64,000 bases of DNA. It comes from Cephalotrichum gorgonifer (taxonomy: Eukaryota > Ascomycota > Sordariomycetes > Microascales > Microascaceae). Under the pieces are notes generated by a model, which saw only the letters and a program-made list of their open reading frames with translations, was not told where the DNA came from and made no database searches. How positions within the stretch are numbered: position 1 is the stretch's first letter; every line of letters starts with the position of its first letter. The translations under genes were made by a program, and so were the position numbers. The stretch spans positions 1,704,693-1,768,692 of the forward strand of contig ONZQ02000004.1 of the NCBI GenBank assembly GCA_900312665.1, in the 5' to 3' direction. Positions 1-11,861 of the stretch are shown here, piece after piece.

Positions 1-27
1 AGGATAGATTGCTAACATGTCTCCTAG

Positions 28-1134
28 CTGGGCCGGAACGTCGCCGCGTTTCGCTATGGGCGCCGGAGGTTGACACTCCCGGTGCAGATTAGCAGCAGAG
101 GGAGTAAGGAACCCGTTGCTCCTAAACCGAAGAAACGAGCGAAGAAGGACGACAACATGAGGCCGCCAGCGTCTACGGACATTTCTTCCCCGATAGCACC
201 TCGGTCCAGAACGAAGACCCCTAGCAAATCTGCGGGTTCGACCGGCGCGAATCAGCTGGAGCTCACGAGAAACGGATATGAGAGGGACGACTTCGTTGTT
301 GACGAATCGGATGAAGACCACTTCGAGCCCATACCCAAGAGGCGCAAGTCCAACCTCGGCGGGACGACGATCTTGGAGGACGTGCGGCTGGACACGCTGC
401 ACGATATACATCAGGAAGTCATCCAGAACTTCGTCAGCGAGGCGAAAAAGCTCGAGGAGTCGATACGGAACAGCTCGGGGATGAGGAGACCGCTGTTTTC
501 GGAGCAGAACTTCCAGGCCATGGCGGCGCACTGGACGGCCACGCCGGCCCAGATGCACCGCATTCGGGGCATCGTCTCAGAGCGCGTGGACAAGTACGGC
601 GAGAAATTCGCGAAGCTCGTAAAAACCTTCCACCAGGACTACACGGAGATGATGGGCCTCGCGGATGATGGCGACGACGGGGACATGGAGGTGGTGGACC
701 TCATCAGCTCGGACGAGGACTTCGACTTCGACCTCGACGGGGACGGGGGCGATCCGGCGATGGGGGAGGAGTCGCGGTTCTTCTCCGCACCGGAACGCCC
801 GCCGGCCCTGGGCGATGTCATGGCCGTGCAGCAGTGGCACCAGCGGCTGGCACAGGTGAGCCAGAACTCTGCCGCCCGCGAACCCTCGGCGCCGGCGTCC
901 GGGCCTAGGGGCAGGGGAAAGGCCAGGGGGGCCGGCGGGAGGAGGGGAGGGGCCAGGAAGTTCGGCGGCGGTGCCTCGAAGCGGAGGGCATCAGGGGGCT
1001 CGGCCAAGGCCGGGTCCAAGGCCGGGTCGGGGGCTCGTTCGAAGGGCGGCTCGTCGACGGGTTTCCAGGGTAAGGGCGGAAAAGGGGGTGGTAGGGGCGG
1101 GGGATCCTCCGGCATTGGGCTGATGCCGCTTTGA
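28..1134 (+). CDS. RecQ-family DNA helicase (Sgs1/BLM/QDE-3 type), C-terminal exon, 5' partial
   Basis: The window opens inside an intron: a branch-point-like GCTAAC at 11-16 and a CTCCTAG acceptor ending at 27 precede this exon. Reading from 28 gives a short basic segment ending in YGRRRLTLPV, as expected just after the helicase and RQC core. A helical segment encoded at about 360-650 carries LFSEQNFQAMAAHW and IVSERVDKYGEKFAKL, the pattern of an HRDC domain. An acidic stretch follows, then a Gly/Arg/Lys-rich tail of about 75 residues. Known of the family: these helicases unwind recombination and replication intermediates, with topoisomerase III, in the nucleus. The ATPase motifs lie left of the window, so the call rests on the HRDC-like domain and layout. 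An ORF track would start at a TTG (70), but that is inside the exon and is not a real start. Confidence 0.7.
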   Translation: MGRNVAAFRYGRRRLTLPVQISSRGSKEPVAPKPKKRAKKDDNMRPPASTDISSPIAPRSRTKTPSKSAGSTGANQLELTRNGYERDDFVVDESDEDHFEPIPKRRKSNLGGTTILEDVRLDTLHDIHQEVIQNFVSEAKKLEESIRNSSGMRRPLFSEQNFQAMAAHWTATPAQMHRIRGIVSERVDKYGEKFAKLVKTFHQDYTEMMGLADDGDDGDMEVVDLISSDEDFDFDLDGDGGDPAMGEESRFFSAPERPPALGDVMAVQQWHQRLAQVSQNSAAREPSAPASGPRGRGKARGAGGRRGGARKFGGGASKRRASGGSAKAGSKAGSGARSKGGSSTGFQGKGGKGGGRGGGSSGIGLMPL

Positions 1135-1995
1135 GGAAGAGAGATGTGTAGTAGTTGTTGTTGTTTGGGGTGGGGAGGAAAGCCTTGTTTGGCCTGCGAT
1201 GAGCCATTTCTTATCCTTGGTCTCCTTTGACCGTTTCGAAGAGACGGTGATGATAGAAAGGGGGCTTTTTATGACGAGTTTCATGTGACGACTTCGGAGC
1301 ATTCCTTGCGAAGTGATGGGTTATATAGCATACAAGTACTGGCGTTTTATGATACGGAAACTGAGTTCTTTAGTGGAAACCATCCTTTTTCGCGAAGTCC
1401 GTTTAGGTGCCTCGCCGAGATATACTGGCGAGCACAGGTAGGCAACCGAACGTGTCTTGGTTGTCATGTCGAACTGAAGGTTGGTGGGATATACGAGGGA
1501 GAGCGTGGACAGGGCGAGTACACAATGAATGAATCTGTTACCCCGGAGTAGACTAAGGTTATGTTTGAAAGTACTCCTCCATTCCCCCTCCAACTATTCT
1601 CCATCGAACATGGTAGACATCCCAGCGGCAGAATATATACCTCACGCAAGCTCTTGACCACTGCGAATGCTTCAAGGTGAAAATAAATAAAAGATATCAT
1701 TGTAGAAAGGGTATGTAAAACATCGCAAAGCTCATTCTCTACCAAAAAAAAACAAGATACAGGACAATGTTCCCGTATCAAACAAACCTCCCCCTCTCTT
1801 TAAATAGCCGGAAAGGGTGGGGGGGGTGAGAGAAACCCGAAATCTCCATAGAGCCCTAGCCTTTGCTCCTTACTCCTTACTGAATCCAAAAAAAAAGGAA
1901 GCTGAGAATGGCGACCAGCCGGGAGAGTCCGTTTCACACATGTACATGTCCCGAACCCCCAAAGATCAAAACTGAATAACCGGGAAAACGGGGGA
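1135..1995. other. Convergent 3' intergenic region
   Basis: This stretch separates the 3' end of the RecQ gene from the 3' end of the KAR9 gene, so it should hold two 3' UTRs and polyadenylation signals. I see A-rich runs near 1685 and 1741-1755 and a G-run at 1819-1826. No convincing gene is present. Confidence 0.6.
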
Positions 1996-4900
1996 TTAGA
2001 ACCGCCATCGAGGCCTAGTATCCTTCGGTTCAGCGCTAGCTCCTTGCATAGCTGCCTTCGCACCCGCAATCGCGCTCGGGCTGCTCCTCCCTGACACCGA
2101 CGCAGATAGACGTCCACGGGGTTGCGGGAGCATGCTGGTCCTCCGTGAAGAGACGGCCAGGGAACTCGCGGGCCGAGAATGGCGCGAATCTTCCGTAGTC
2201 TTCGATGACCTTTGCGGCTGGTACGACGCACGCCGGGACTCTAGGGATGCCGTGGAGTTTTGGGCACGTGTTTTCGCAATGGTTTGTTGCGAGTATGGGC
2301 CCGGAGAGGAGGCGATGCGCTCGCGGAACGAGAGTTTTGGGTTGTTCTTGGTGGGAGTATCGCCTGAAGGCATCGGTGATGCGGACATGGACCGCCCAAC
2401 GGGGCTACGGAGAGTCGGAAGCATTGAGTCTCCTGAGGTGGGAGTGATCGACGAGGTCGAGCGTACGGTGGTCGGCGTCTTCTTGGAGTACGGGCTGGGT
2501 GAGGTGAGAGACAGCGGCTTGAAGTTGTGACCTGTGTCAACGTGTGAGGAGTTTACCCCGGCCCTCCACGGCGGCCGTGTGCTGAGAGTCGACATAGGAC
2601 GAGGAGCCTTCGCAGCTGGCGTAGTGACGTTAGCCGGAGTTGCAAGGACTGACAGACGCGCGAGATTCGCTTTCCGGGGAGGACCCTGGGAGGGTGAAGG
2701 GAGCGCGGAGTGACGGCGGTTGGCCATCTGCGAGGGAGACCTGTGCTTAGCTATCTTGGCAGAGGGTGTTGATGGATCCAGGCCTAGACTCGTCATGATC
2801 ACGGATGACGGAGGAGAGCTGCCGGGGGTCTCGCGGCCACTGCCGGTGGTCGACCGGTCGTTGGATAGTATGCTCGAGATGCTGTCGCGTAGTTGTTGGC
2901 TACCGCGTATACTCGACTGCAAGTCCTCAACGGTGGCGTCCATCTCTCCCATCTGCTCCTTCAACGCGTCCCACTTGGATTGTATTTCTTGATGCAGTCG
3001 TAGAATCTCGCCGTTGACGGTGAGCCGGTCCTTAACCCCCTTGTCGATGATGCCGAGGACCCGCTCGATGGCCGGACCGTAGTGGGTCTTCTTAGCGTCG
3101 TAGCTCTCGATCTTCTTGCCCATCAAGGGCTGGTTCGTGAGCTGGAGTCCCGCATCAAGCGCCTCCCGCAACTTCGCCACCGACCTCTCGACCGATTCGT
3201 ACATCTTGTACGCTTGCCGTCCCGCCCCGCGGAACACCAATACCCACCGATCTTCTCCAAGCTCCTTCCGGAGTGACTCGGCATCTTTCTCGAGCTTCTG
3301 ATAGGCCGCGTCGAGGTTGTCCCGCTTCATTTCTAACTCTTCGCAGGCGCCTGGAAAAGAGCGCTCTGCTCTAGTCTGGAATACCGAGAGGCGCATGGGG
3401 AGGAAATCCAGGGAGGCGCGCAGAGGTTGCATTCGCGCGAATAAACCCAGTAGGCTTGAGTCATCTGCGGACATGGCCGTGCCGCCTGGGGAGTTTGGAC
3501 TTAGGGGGAACGCGGGAAGACTAAACCGCGGTTGCGTCCGGAGGCGGTTGCCGGGTGATGGTGTCTCTTCAACAATGGTCTCAAGATCGCCAATGTCGAC
3601 CCCTTCACCGCTAGCAACAACCATCAAGGACTTATGGCGGCGCTCCTCCATCTCGAATACCAAACGCACGAGTTCATCCATCTCGCTCTGTATGTCGCCG
3701 AGCACGTTATTCCATAACTCCTCCCACTCCATCGCAATCTCAACCTGTTCCTTCACGACGTGTAGGGACGACCGTATGCCCGTCCACTCCTCCATTATGG
3801 ATTCCATCTGAAACACGGCGTGGTTGAGATCGTCGCTGGCTACCTGGGCGATGTCGCCACGATTTTGCAGTCCTTCGATTGCGGAGACGTACGCATTGAT
3901 AAGCTCTTCAAATCGAAGAATAGCCTTCTCGACCTCGGCGAGGCCTTCGCGCCCGCCAGCAGCGGCCCATTCGACATCATCGTCACTGTCGAGACCGTTT
4001 ATGACCTCGGATGCCTTCGAGATCCAACTCCGTATCTGCTCGGCGGCATTTATGAGGGCTGTCGTGGCCGCCTGCGCCGTGGGGATGGACGCAACCTTGC
4101 TGGATAGCGATCCTGCATCGGGGAGCTGAAGTGCCGTCAGCTGAGCGAGTTGGTTGGCGAATGAAAGTCGAGACAAGGTGTAGATCGAGCCAGGACGCTG
4201 ATGGCCAGGGGTGAAATAACTGCTTAGGTTAGGGGTGAAGTCGGTGAGGGAGGGCGTTGTGGAGATGGGAGGAGTCGGGCCCGACGAGGGCGGCGGGCTG
4301 TCTTTGGCTGGCGGAGGCGGAGGCAGCTCGTTCGGGGAAGGGGGCAGAACGCTGCGCTCTATGTGTTCGCGTCTCGTATCAAGTTGCACTTTGGTGCCAT
4401 TTCCATTGACATGGTCGGGCAACCTATACTTATTGGTGTCCATATTCAAAGGTGGAGAGGCGTCTATCTCGGGGAGAAAGACAGGTGACGGGGCCTGTCC
4501 AGAGGGCACAGACTCCGTTTCGCCCGCCTCTGTCACTAGCCCCGGAGATGGCAAGGATGCGCAACTTGACGGGGGCCTGGACGCGAGGCTAAAGCCGAGA
4601 CCCTTCCAGGGGCGACCGCGGCGTTCGACTACCGGGGCCTTGGAGTTTTGTTGGTGAGATTGATCGAGCTGGCGAAGTTGGTGCTGATCGAGGCGGCCGA
4701 CGCGGTCGGCGTTGGGGGAAGGCCCCGATGCTGCGGGGGTTGGTGGAGGTGAGGTCTTAGTGCCGAATCCGAGTGCCTTCAGGCGAGCGGCGAGGCCCGG
4801 CGAGGGTCTTCGCGGTGGGCGAAAAGTAACAGTGGATGATGATGATGAGTGATTATTCGCGTTCGCGGGGTTTAGTGTATCCGCCGTTGGGGTGGGAGAA

Positions 4901-5671
4901 GATGGGTTCGCGGATGTGGATGTTGGTCGCGACGAAGTTTGGCTGCAGGGTGTCTGGGATCAGGAACAATTCGTGGTTCGAAAATGGGGGCGGCGCCAGA
5001 GGGAACCAAAAATAAAAAAAGATTGGAGGACTGGGGGCGGGCCGGTGGGCGTTGGACGAGCTTAGCCACGGGAGTGGTTGGGTTCTGGGGTGATTGATGG
5101 CAGTGGTTGGTCACTAGACCAAGACATAATAACACTGGATGCAGCATCCAATCCATCCGGGAAGGATAATTATGGCGGTGGCAGATGCATGGGGCAATAT
5201 GGCATCTAGGACCGATAGGGGCAAGAGGCTGGGATGATGATGTGCAACCTCGATAGTAAAATTCAGGAACGCGTCTCGGTGAAAAGGGGTAGCGCGAAAG
5301 TCAATTGCATGAAGCAATGTGGTGCCAAAAAAAAAGCCCCCGTACTACCAAAAGAAAAGAATAACTTACCTCAGAGACGACGAAAGTCCGTCACTGGATA
5401 CATTCCTAAGGGCAGTGGAGAGGAGGGCATCAGCCCATTCACCAGCGGGGCCGGGGGCCTTGAGGTTGGAATTCGGCTCTTGCTGTGTACACGAATCCTC
5501 GCTCGGTTGGTGGGCGACACCTCCAGGGACGGGTTGCGCCTGGGGTTGGATCGGGATGCCAGCGAATGAAGGCTCCTGGTTGTTACCAGTGGGCAAAGTA
5601 CTGGGGTTAGCACTGGGGTCAAGAAAAGGCCCAGGGCTACCCTGCGCCCCGACAGGTTTGGCAGGTGTCAT
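1996..5671 (-). CDS. KAR9: Karyogamy/cortical protein KAR9 homolog
   Basis: Known role: KAR9 links microtubule plus ends, through EB1/Bim1, to actin and cortex to position nuclei and spindles. The long exon, complement 1996-4942, holds the conserved helical core (LTALQLPDAGSLSSKV, DDDVEWAAAGGREGL, EMEERRHKSL, ESYDAKKTHYGPAIERVLGI) followed by a Ser/Pro-rich basic tail of about 280 residues, typical of KAR9. About 45 residues from the C-terminus is TSMLPQP, which resembles an EB1-binding SxIP-like motif. The reading frame stays open upstream to about 4965 through a motif PSPGLAARLKALGFG but has no ATG. The best phase-matched first exon is complement 5370-5671 (ATG at 5671, donor GTAAGT, acceptor CTGCAG after 4943), giving about 1082 residues with a 427-nt intron. 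The family call is firm; the first exon is tentative. Confidence 0.75.
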
Positions 5672-8600
5672 CGAATGGATGGGTCCGAGACTCCGGTTGA
5701 AGGTGGTGGCCGTGTCCTCGCTGGACTGGGCAATATGGTTGCCGCTACTAATCCTGGGTGCAAATGATGATTGAACTACTCAATTCGCGTCGTCGTGATG
5801 TTGAGGTGTTCGGTAATATAGCTCAGACAAGCCGTTCTCACCTGGCCTCTGTGGCACGCTCGTTTCCGGCTGCCTGGATGGGTGTTTCGAAGAGCGATGT
5901 CGATTTTAACCAGAGAGCCGGTACCCTAGTGCTGCGGAGGGCAGAACTGCCGGTGTCTGTGGGTAGGGGTGTACTCGTATATACGGCAGCTGGTGAGAAT
6001 GGAAGCCTGCACTACATATTCGGTGTGTGGTATGCAGAGGTCGGTCCCCGCAAAGTCGGGCAGGGGTCGGCTGTTTGTGCCAATAAAGATGCCCAGAAGT
6101 TTCGACACGCGAAGGGAGCAAGGGCGAGAGAGAGGAGCGATGGAAAGGGAAGGAGGGAGTGAAGTCCAGGATGGTGGACTAGATTTTGCTGCCCCTTTCA
6201 ATGGGATCATGCAGCCAGGTGGCGGTAGGTGGTACGGAGTTGCTGGTGGGGTCTTCCTGCCGCAGCTCGGGAATGCAGGATGAGGTAGGTACACAGCGGC
6301 ACTGCTGGGCACTACTGGAAAGTTGGGGCAAGAGCTACCCACAATACCCGTACCACTCGCACAAGCGATGGCAGCTTAAATAGGGTGCTGCTTCAGATCA
6401 GGAACGAGACGAAACACGACCGTAGAAAGAGATGGCCGGAAGTCAAAGTTAGGAAGTGGCTGGGCAGGAATAATCCGGTGGGTGCTGTTCGAGGTCGGCT
6501 GTCGTCGATCGGCGGTGGCAACGAAGGAGATCCAGAGATTCGGTGGCGGCGAATGGATGAGCGGGTGGATGTGTACTATTGCGAGAGGGGAAAAATAGGT
6601 ACTCCGGAGAAATCAATATGACAATATACAGACAGATTGTCGAGAAGGGTAGGTTATAAAAAAGAAAGGCAAGATGAAGAAGAATACAACTAAAGGAGTG
6701 ACTACGAGGGGAGGGAATGAAGAAAGCGGGATTAAGATGTATGGACTGAGTTGGGATAAGTTCATGAAGATGAAGGTGGGAAGTGAAATGAAAGTGGGAT
6801 TGAACAGTTAATTGTACTCGTGCCCAGTCTCCCAATGCCGCTTTCATTATTACTCCACGCCCGTACTCGTACTTGTACTCTGAACTATCGTTGGACTGGC
6901 TGTCCCTGGATAGAGCTGGTTACCTGGTCAGGCCCACGACCGGGAAGTGTCTGGGGCTCAAGTGACTCGCTACCCTAAGCCATGGGCGGACAAGGGAAGG
7001 GAGATTGCCGGCCATGACTAGACTGAACTATTCTAACTTGGATGGACTCTCGATAATACGATGCAACATACCCTCCCTCACAGGTACAACAAGAAGGAAC
7101 GGGGGGGGGGCAGGCAATCTCATTTCCGAGGCCCTGCCAATCTGCCAAACCGCTGTGGCCCTGCGCCGGTCACTCCTCCTCCCGCGCTTTTGTGATCCGA
7201 AGAAACGGACGGCTGGTCGGGAATAGGGCGATGAAACACCCACGTCCTGCCTGTCTAACTCTAACTGCTTGACAGAAGGTAAGGATCGGTTTTAGAGCCT
7301 ACAACGGGACCAGCCATAGGCCGTTTCAGTTCTATGCCTCGTTGCAACCGCCTTCACGGCTAGTTAACGAGACAGCGATGGGAGTCATGGTCGCTGACGA
7401 AAGTAAGACATGCATCAACGACTTTGGATACTCAGCTCACGGAGATAGAGAGGGGACCTGGAGGTGCAGCACATCCTTTCTCCCATCCGATAAACCACAG
7501 GTATTATTATTGGCAAGGCAATAATAGTTAAATATTATGGTGGGGGATGAAGCTGGGTTCCGCCATGTCCCGTGCGCACGGGCCTTGGAGTTGTGATGTT
7601 ATGTCGTTCGGAACTTGAGATTATAAGCACTGATCGAAATATTTCGTCCGCCTCTTCCCAGGATCTTGTATTAGTCCCTGGGTTCGTCGTATGGTGCCCA
7701 GTGTCGAGTAGGAGGGCCACCCGAAGACATTTTCTTTTACAGTTCGATCGTCTTGCCATGAGGGGAATAGCAAAACCAGTAGTCCGCCCCATCAACGAGC
7801 CCTGAGCGCTCTCTGCTCCCAAGTGCCGAAGGAGAACTGCGCTCCCCACTTCAGTGCATCGCCCACAACGCTTTCATCTACTTCTATTACAGGGCAAGCT
7901 CGGTTGAGATGCAGGTAAATTCTCAAGCGTCTCTGTCCGTATGCACGATGCGCATGGACCCTCCGCGATGCACAATCCGAGTGTCGCCCACTACCACCCT
8001 AAAGATTACAGAACCAAGTTCCAGATGCCCAGAGTCGTAATCGATGCCGATGCGCATGGGCGGAGAAACTTCTCCAGCTTCCTGTACTAGTAATACCCCC
8101 ACGAGTACGAGTACTTCTAATCCGGGATTCCTTGGGTTCGGATGGTCATTGAGATGACCAAGGCTGAGTCCGAGGCCATAGAAGTCAGGCTTTACCTCTT
8201 GAAGAATGGTGTATCCGCCTCGGGAGCAACGGCCTGCCATTGTCACCTGGCCCTTAGTATTCTAGGCTAACACTTGGACCTCCACTTGTGCTTGTGCTTG
8301 TATATTATGGTTCATTATTATTCCGAATGCTATGTCTGCTATTAGCCCGTCCCCGCCCATAACGAAATCGTGGTGCATACTGGGTAGATCGTGACCCTGC
8401 AGAATAGTTGGAGACGTGGACCCTTGATAGATCCTCGTACCCATGCTTGTACTCGCTTTGGTACCGAACACCTAGAAACAGTCGGCTTGTATCCGATGAG
8501 TACGTACTTCTACCCCAAACAATACTAGTACATCAAGTAGTTAATTACTCCACTCCATGAGAGCAGTCATACTCAGCCCATTACCATACAGCGACTCATG

Positions 8601-8959
8601 ACTCGAAGTACAGCCACGAGTAGACTTTCCAAATCTCCACCTCCATATTTAATCTGCCCAGACTTCACCTATGCTTCCATCATGTCCCGTTGGCCAAGCA
8701 CGCGGCCTCATGCAAAGCCGTATATGCAGATGTATGCAAGGGACTCGGATACCATGCATAACGTAGCCTGTCCCGAGGCGCGCTTACTTATATAGTTCGG
8801 GAGGTAACCCGAGCAGGTGGCTCCTTGGATGTTAGCTTGTCATCAGCTGCTCGGAACGGGAACCCCTGCGGAGCCGGGGCGAATAACAGAGGAGACGTTA
8901 TACCCTCCTAAAGCTATGCAGGATCGCGCCGGTGCCTTGGACAGTTCCTCTTGTATAAA

Positions 8960-8995
8960 TCGCCATCGCCATTGCCATCGCCACCGCCATCGCCA
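8960..8995. repeat. Hexanucleotide microsatellite (TCGCCA-like, 6 units)
   Basis: Six consecutive 6-nt units read TCGCCA, TCGCCA, TTGCCA, TCGCCA, CCGCCA, TCGCCA. It is intergenic and not inside any supported gene. The differences are single transitions, which is consistent with an ageing simple repeat. Confidence 0.85.
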
Positions 8996-9786
8996 TCACT
9001 AAGACAAGAAGAACTTCAGCCTTTAGCAATACTGGACTCGGTCTTGCCCTGGAAACTACATCTTGCCGAGCCATAGTAATGCAAGTCCAGAGCCCAATTG
9101 CTGAGAGGTGGAGAAGGGCGGGAAATTGGACGGATTGAGATTGTGTTGGCTTCAGGGGCTCCAGTGACATTGATGGTGCGCGTCTGTAAAGTTAGGGCTT
9201 CATTACCTGGCCCTCCAAAGGGCTCTGGGCTTTGATGCTGTGTAATATTACTCCTCAGCACGCACCTGTGCCTGGTACCCGTAATACTCGTACTCCAACT
9301 ATCGACCCCGCGAGGTGATAGCTAGGCTGTTGCTACTTGAACTTTATAACGGCCTCCGTCAGATGGAGGGGCAGGCATCACCGCGCTCCTCCCCCTGGCA
9401 CACACCGCCTCTGGTTGGAATTGGAGCGGACGGCGAATATCGCGCCCATTCCGAGGCGGTTGCCTTTACAAGCATATGCAAATATTATATGAGGAGGCAA
9501 ACCGTATGTATCGAAAGCAGGTCGGTTAATCCAGCGGGGGAAAGCAGCTTTGTTTCACGATATCTAGTCGGGTTACATTTTGCCTCCCCGATGATTGAAA
9601 TTGTCCGTCGACTTCTTCCGGCAACGACGCTCATCATAACCTCTGCAACTCGGTATTAGCTACGAGTAACTAGGTACAAGTAAGAGAAGCTGCGCGACTT
9701 TACTCCACCACTCAAGACCCATTTTCGTGTCTTGCTGGAGCAACCAACGCGTCGCTTCAAGCGAATGGGAAATAGCGATGGGCCCC

Positions 9787-9796
9787 TTATATAAGC
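9787..9796 (+). promoter_or_regulatory. Possible TATA element upstream of the 10248 gene
   Basis: TTATATAAGC lies about 450 nt upstream of the ATG at 10248. The following DNA is CT-rich, as in many fungal 5' leaders. The distance implies a long 5' UTR, so this is only a candidate. Confidence 0.3.
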
Positions 9797-10247
9797 TTCT
9801 CCCCCACCTCATCTCCTTACTCCTATTATTATAACCTCCAGCATAAGAGTCCTGGCACACTCCATGTGCTCCTTTCCCTGTCTCATGACCATTTATGCGG
9901 ATTCACAATTCCCATTGATGCGACGAGTGCGAGTACAAGTACCATCTTTCCTCCTTGTCTCTTTTATGCATCCTGGTCTTTGTCGTCCTGTTTCAAGCAT
10001 ACCTCTCCCCACATGCGAGTAAATAGTAGCACTCCCCTTGGAACCAACGACACCAACTCTTCCCCTCCGCCGCGTACGAGGAGTATTAATACTATCCGCT
10101 TCGTCCACCCCCGCCGTGCCTTAGCAACCGTTCGAGACATCTTGATCTGAGAGCCTCTCTACACCTTATATCTTCCGCTTCATACCAGTTTCTCAGCCTA
10201 AGCTGACTCTCCTTTCATTTCCCCCTGGCTATTGGAACCTGGCAGCG

Positions 10248-11861
10248 ATGACGTCCACAAACTCCAAGGCTAAGCCGCCCCTGCTTCGCTGCGACTCGCC
10301 CCCTCCCGAGATGACCCCCGCCCCCGCCATAGGTGCTCGGCCTACCCTCACCAGGTGTCTCTCCTCTGCGTCATTCGCCTCTTACGGCTCTAGCAGCGAT
10401 GCCACAGGCCGGGACTCGCTCGGTAGCGATACGTCCTTTCTCTCCACCGGCAGCTCCCGGTCCAGGAGCTCGGACGTGAGCACCCTGTCGAGGAAATCAT
10501 CATTCACCTTCGGTGAGAAGGGCAAGCGCCGGGGCTTCGTACGACCTCAGGGTACCGACTTCGCCGCCAGCGCGAGGTCGAGGGAGAGCGTGCTCAGCCT
10601 GGGCAGTATCACTCATATCCAGCACTACTTCGCCCGAACCGGCCTCTTGGATGGCAAGGGCGCGACCCTGGCTAGGAAGAGGAAGCAGCAAGGCAGCCTA
10701 GACATTGCCGACCTAGACTCGAATCCGGTATCACCGGCCCTCACCGAGCCGGGCACTTATTCCTCCAGTCTCACCATCCCCCAAAGCTCCGATTTTGCAA
10801 ACCCGAGCTTTGGCTCGTCCCATCTAGTGGAGTCGCCCGTAGACGATGGGCCCTACCCGAACGACTACTACGATGACCTCGATGAGCAGGACTCTGAGAT
10901 GCTCCCACCTACCGTCAGTACATACCACCGCGTCGAGAAGCCCATACAGCGACCCCCGACGCTAGAAGAGCTCAAGGCCGAGCTCAAGGACGCGCTGGCG
11001 ACGGCATACAAGGCCCTCGTGGAAGTCATGGAGTTGAACAGCAGCTCCGGCCGGCGGAATAGCGAAGCCAAGAATACCAACAGTCCCCAGGTCAAGTCGA
11101 AAGCGCTCGGCTGGTTCGAGGTCCAGGGCATGCACATTCTCGATGTTATGACCCTCGCGATCCGGGCAGCCAAGGTGTACTACACCACCCACGAGAAGCC
11201 CGACAGGCTAGATGCCATCAAGCCGGAGAAGGAGGTGCGGGCGGACCTCCTCAGTGTCATGGAGGTACTAAAGCAAGCTGCCACTCGTGAATTCGTAGGC
11301 GGCATTCGGAACAGCGAGGTCGCTGCCATGGAGACCTGGCTCAACGGTGTCTCCGACATGCTCAAGTGCGAGGAGGAAATCGAGGAGTCCGAGCGACTAG
11401 AGCGCGCCGGGTGGACCTGGCTCAAGGGCGACTGGGCGGGTCGGGAGGTTGAGCGAGAGCTGGCCTTCATCGCGTCTATGGACCCGGACGCAGCGCCTCT
11501 GCCCGAATGGACGCCTGCTGCAGGCGCAACGGAGCTCCCCACCCCGTTTCTTGAGGAGATGCGGAACGGTCTCCGGCTAGTGAAACTCCACAACGCGGCC
11601 GTCCAGAAGTCCCAGCGCAGGTTCGGCGCCATCCCGACGTTCCACACCGACACACAGAAGCCGTACCGGTGCGCAGATAATATCCGGTACTGGGCGAAGG
11701 CAGGGGAGCTGCGCTGGGAGGTGTACCTGAGAGTTGACGCGCTCGGTATCGTGTACAACAACGGCCCCCAGGCCTGGTTGGACTTCGAGGCGGCTATCCT
11801 GCGGTGGTGCCGCAAGGTGCGCGAAGAGATCACCGCGGAGCTTGGGAAGGAAGCGGCGTGA
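10248..11861 (+). CDS. Conserved fungal protein of unknown function, 537 aa
   Basis: A single uninterrupted frame runs from an ATG in context GCGATGACG to TGA. The first 110 residues are Ser-rich and low in complexity. A short motif (HIQHYFARTGLLDGKG, about residues 124-139) is of a type I associate with uncharacterised ascomycete proteins. After an acidic linker, about residues 235-535 form a helical domain with conserved-looking Trp and acidic positions (LKAELKDALATAYKALVEVM, GWFEVQGMHILDVM, WLKGDWAGREVERELAFI, DNIRYWAKAGELRWE). I see no signal peptide, membrane segment or catalytic motif. The Ser-rich start and folded C-terminal half suggest a cytosolic, phosphorylatable scaffold or regulator, but that is inference and no function is assigned. 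GC-rich codon use matches its neighbours. Confidence 0.85.
   Translation: MTSTNSKAKPPLLRCDSPPPEMTPAPAIGARPTLTRCLSSASFASYGSSSDATGRDSLGSDTSFLSTGSSRSRSSDVSTLSRKSSFTFGEKGKRRGFVRPQGTDFAASARSRESVLSLGSITHIQHYFARTGLLDGKGATLARKRKQQGSLDIADLDSNPVSPALTEPGTYSSSLTIPQSSDFANPSFGSSHLVESPVDDGPYPNDYYDDLDEQDSEMLPPTVSTYHRVEKPIQRPPTLEELKAELKDALATAYKALVEVMELNSSSGRRNSEAKNTNSPQVKSKALGWFEVQGMHILDVMTLAIRAAKVYYTTHEKPDRLDAIKPEKEVRADLLSVMEVLKQAATREFVGGIRNSEVAAMETWLNGVSDMLKCEEEIEESERLERAGWTWLKGDWAGREVERELAFIASMDPDAAPLPEWTPAAGATELPTPFLEEMRNGLRLVKLHNAAVQKSQRRFGAIPTFHTDTQKPYRCADNIRYWAKAGELRWEVYLRVDALGIVYNNGPQAWLDFEAAILRWCRKVREEITAELGKEAA

Larger units (their letters stand above)
5776..10247. other. Gene-poor intergenic region with short repeats
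   Basis: About 4.5 kb lies between the divergent KAR9 and 10248 genes. ORFs here are short, overlap on both strands and resemble no family I know. It contains several copies of the interrupted GTACTCGTACTTG-type word (6863-6880, 8101-8115, about 9281, about 9930) and a six-unit TCGCCA-like repeat at 8960-8995. It probably holds the promoters and 5' leaders of both flanking genes. No RNA gene was recognised. Confidence 0.6.
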
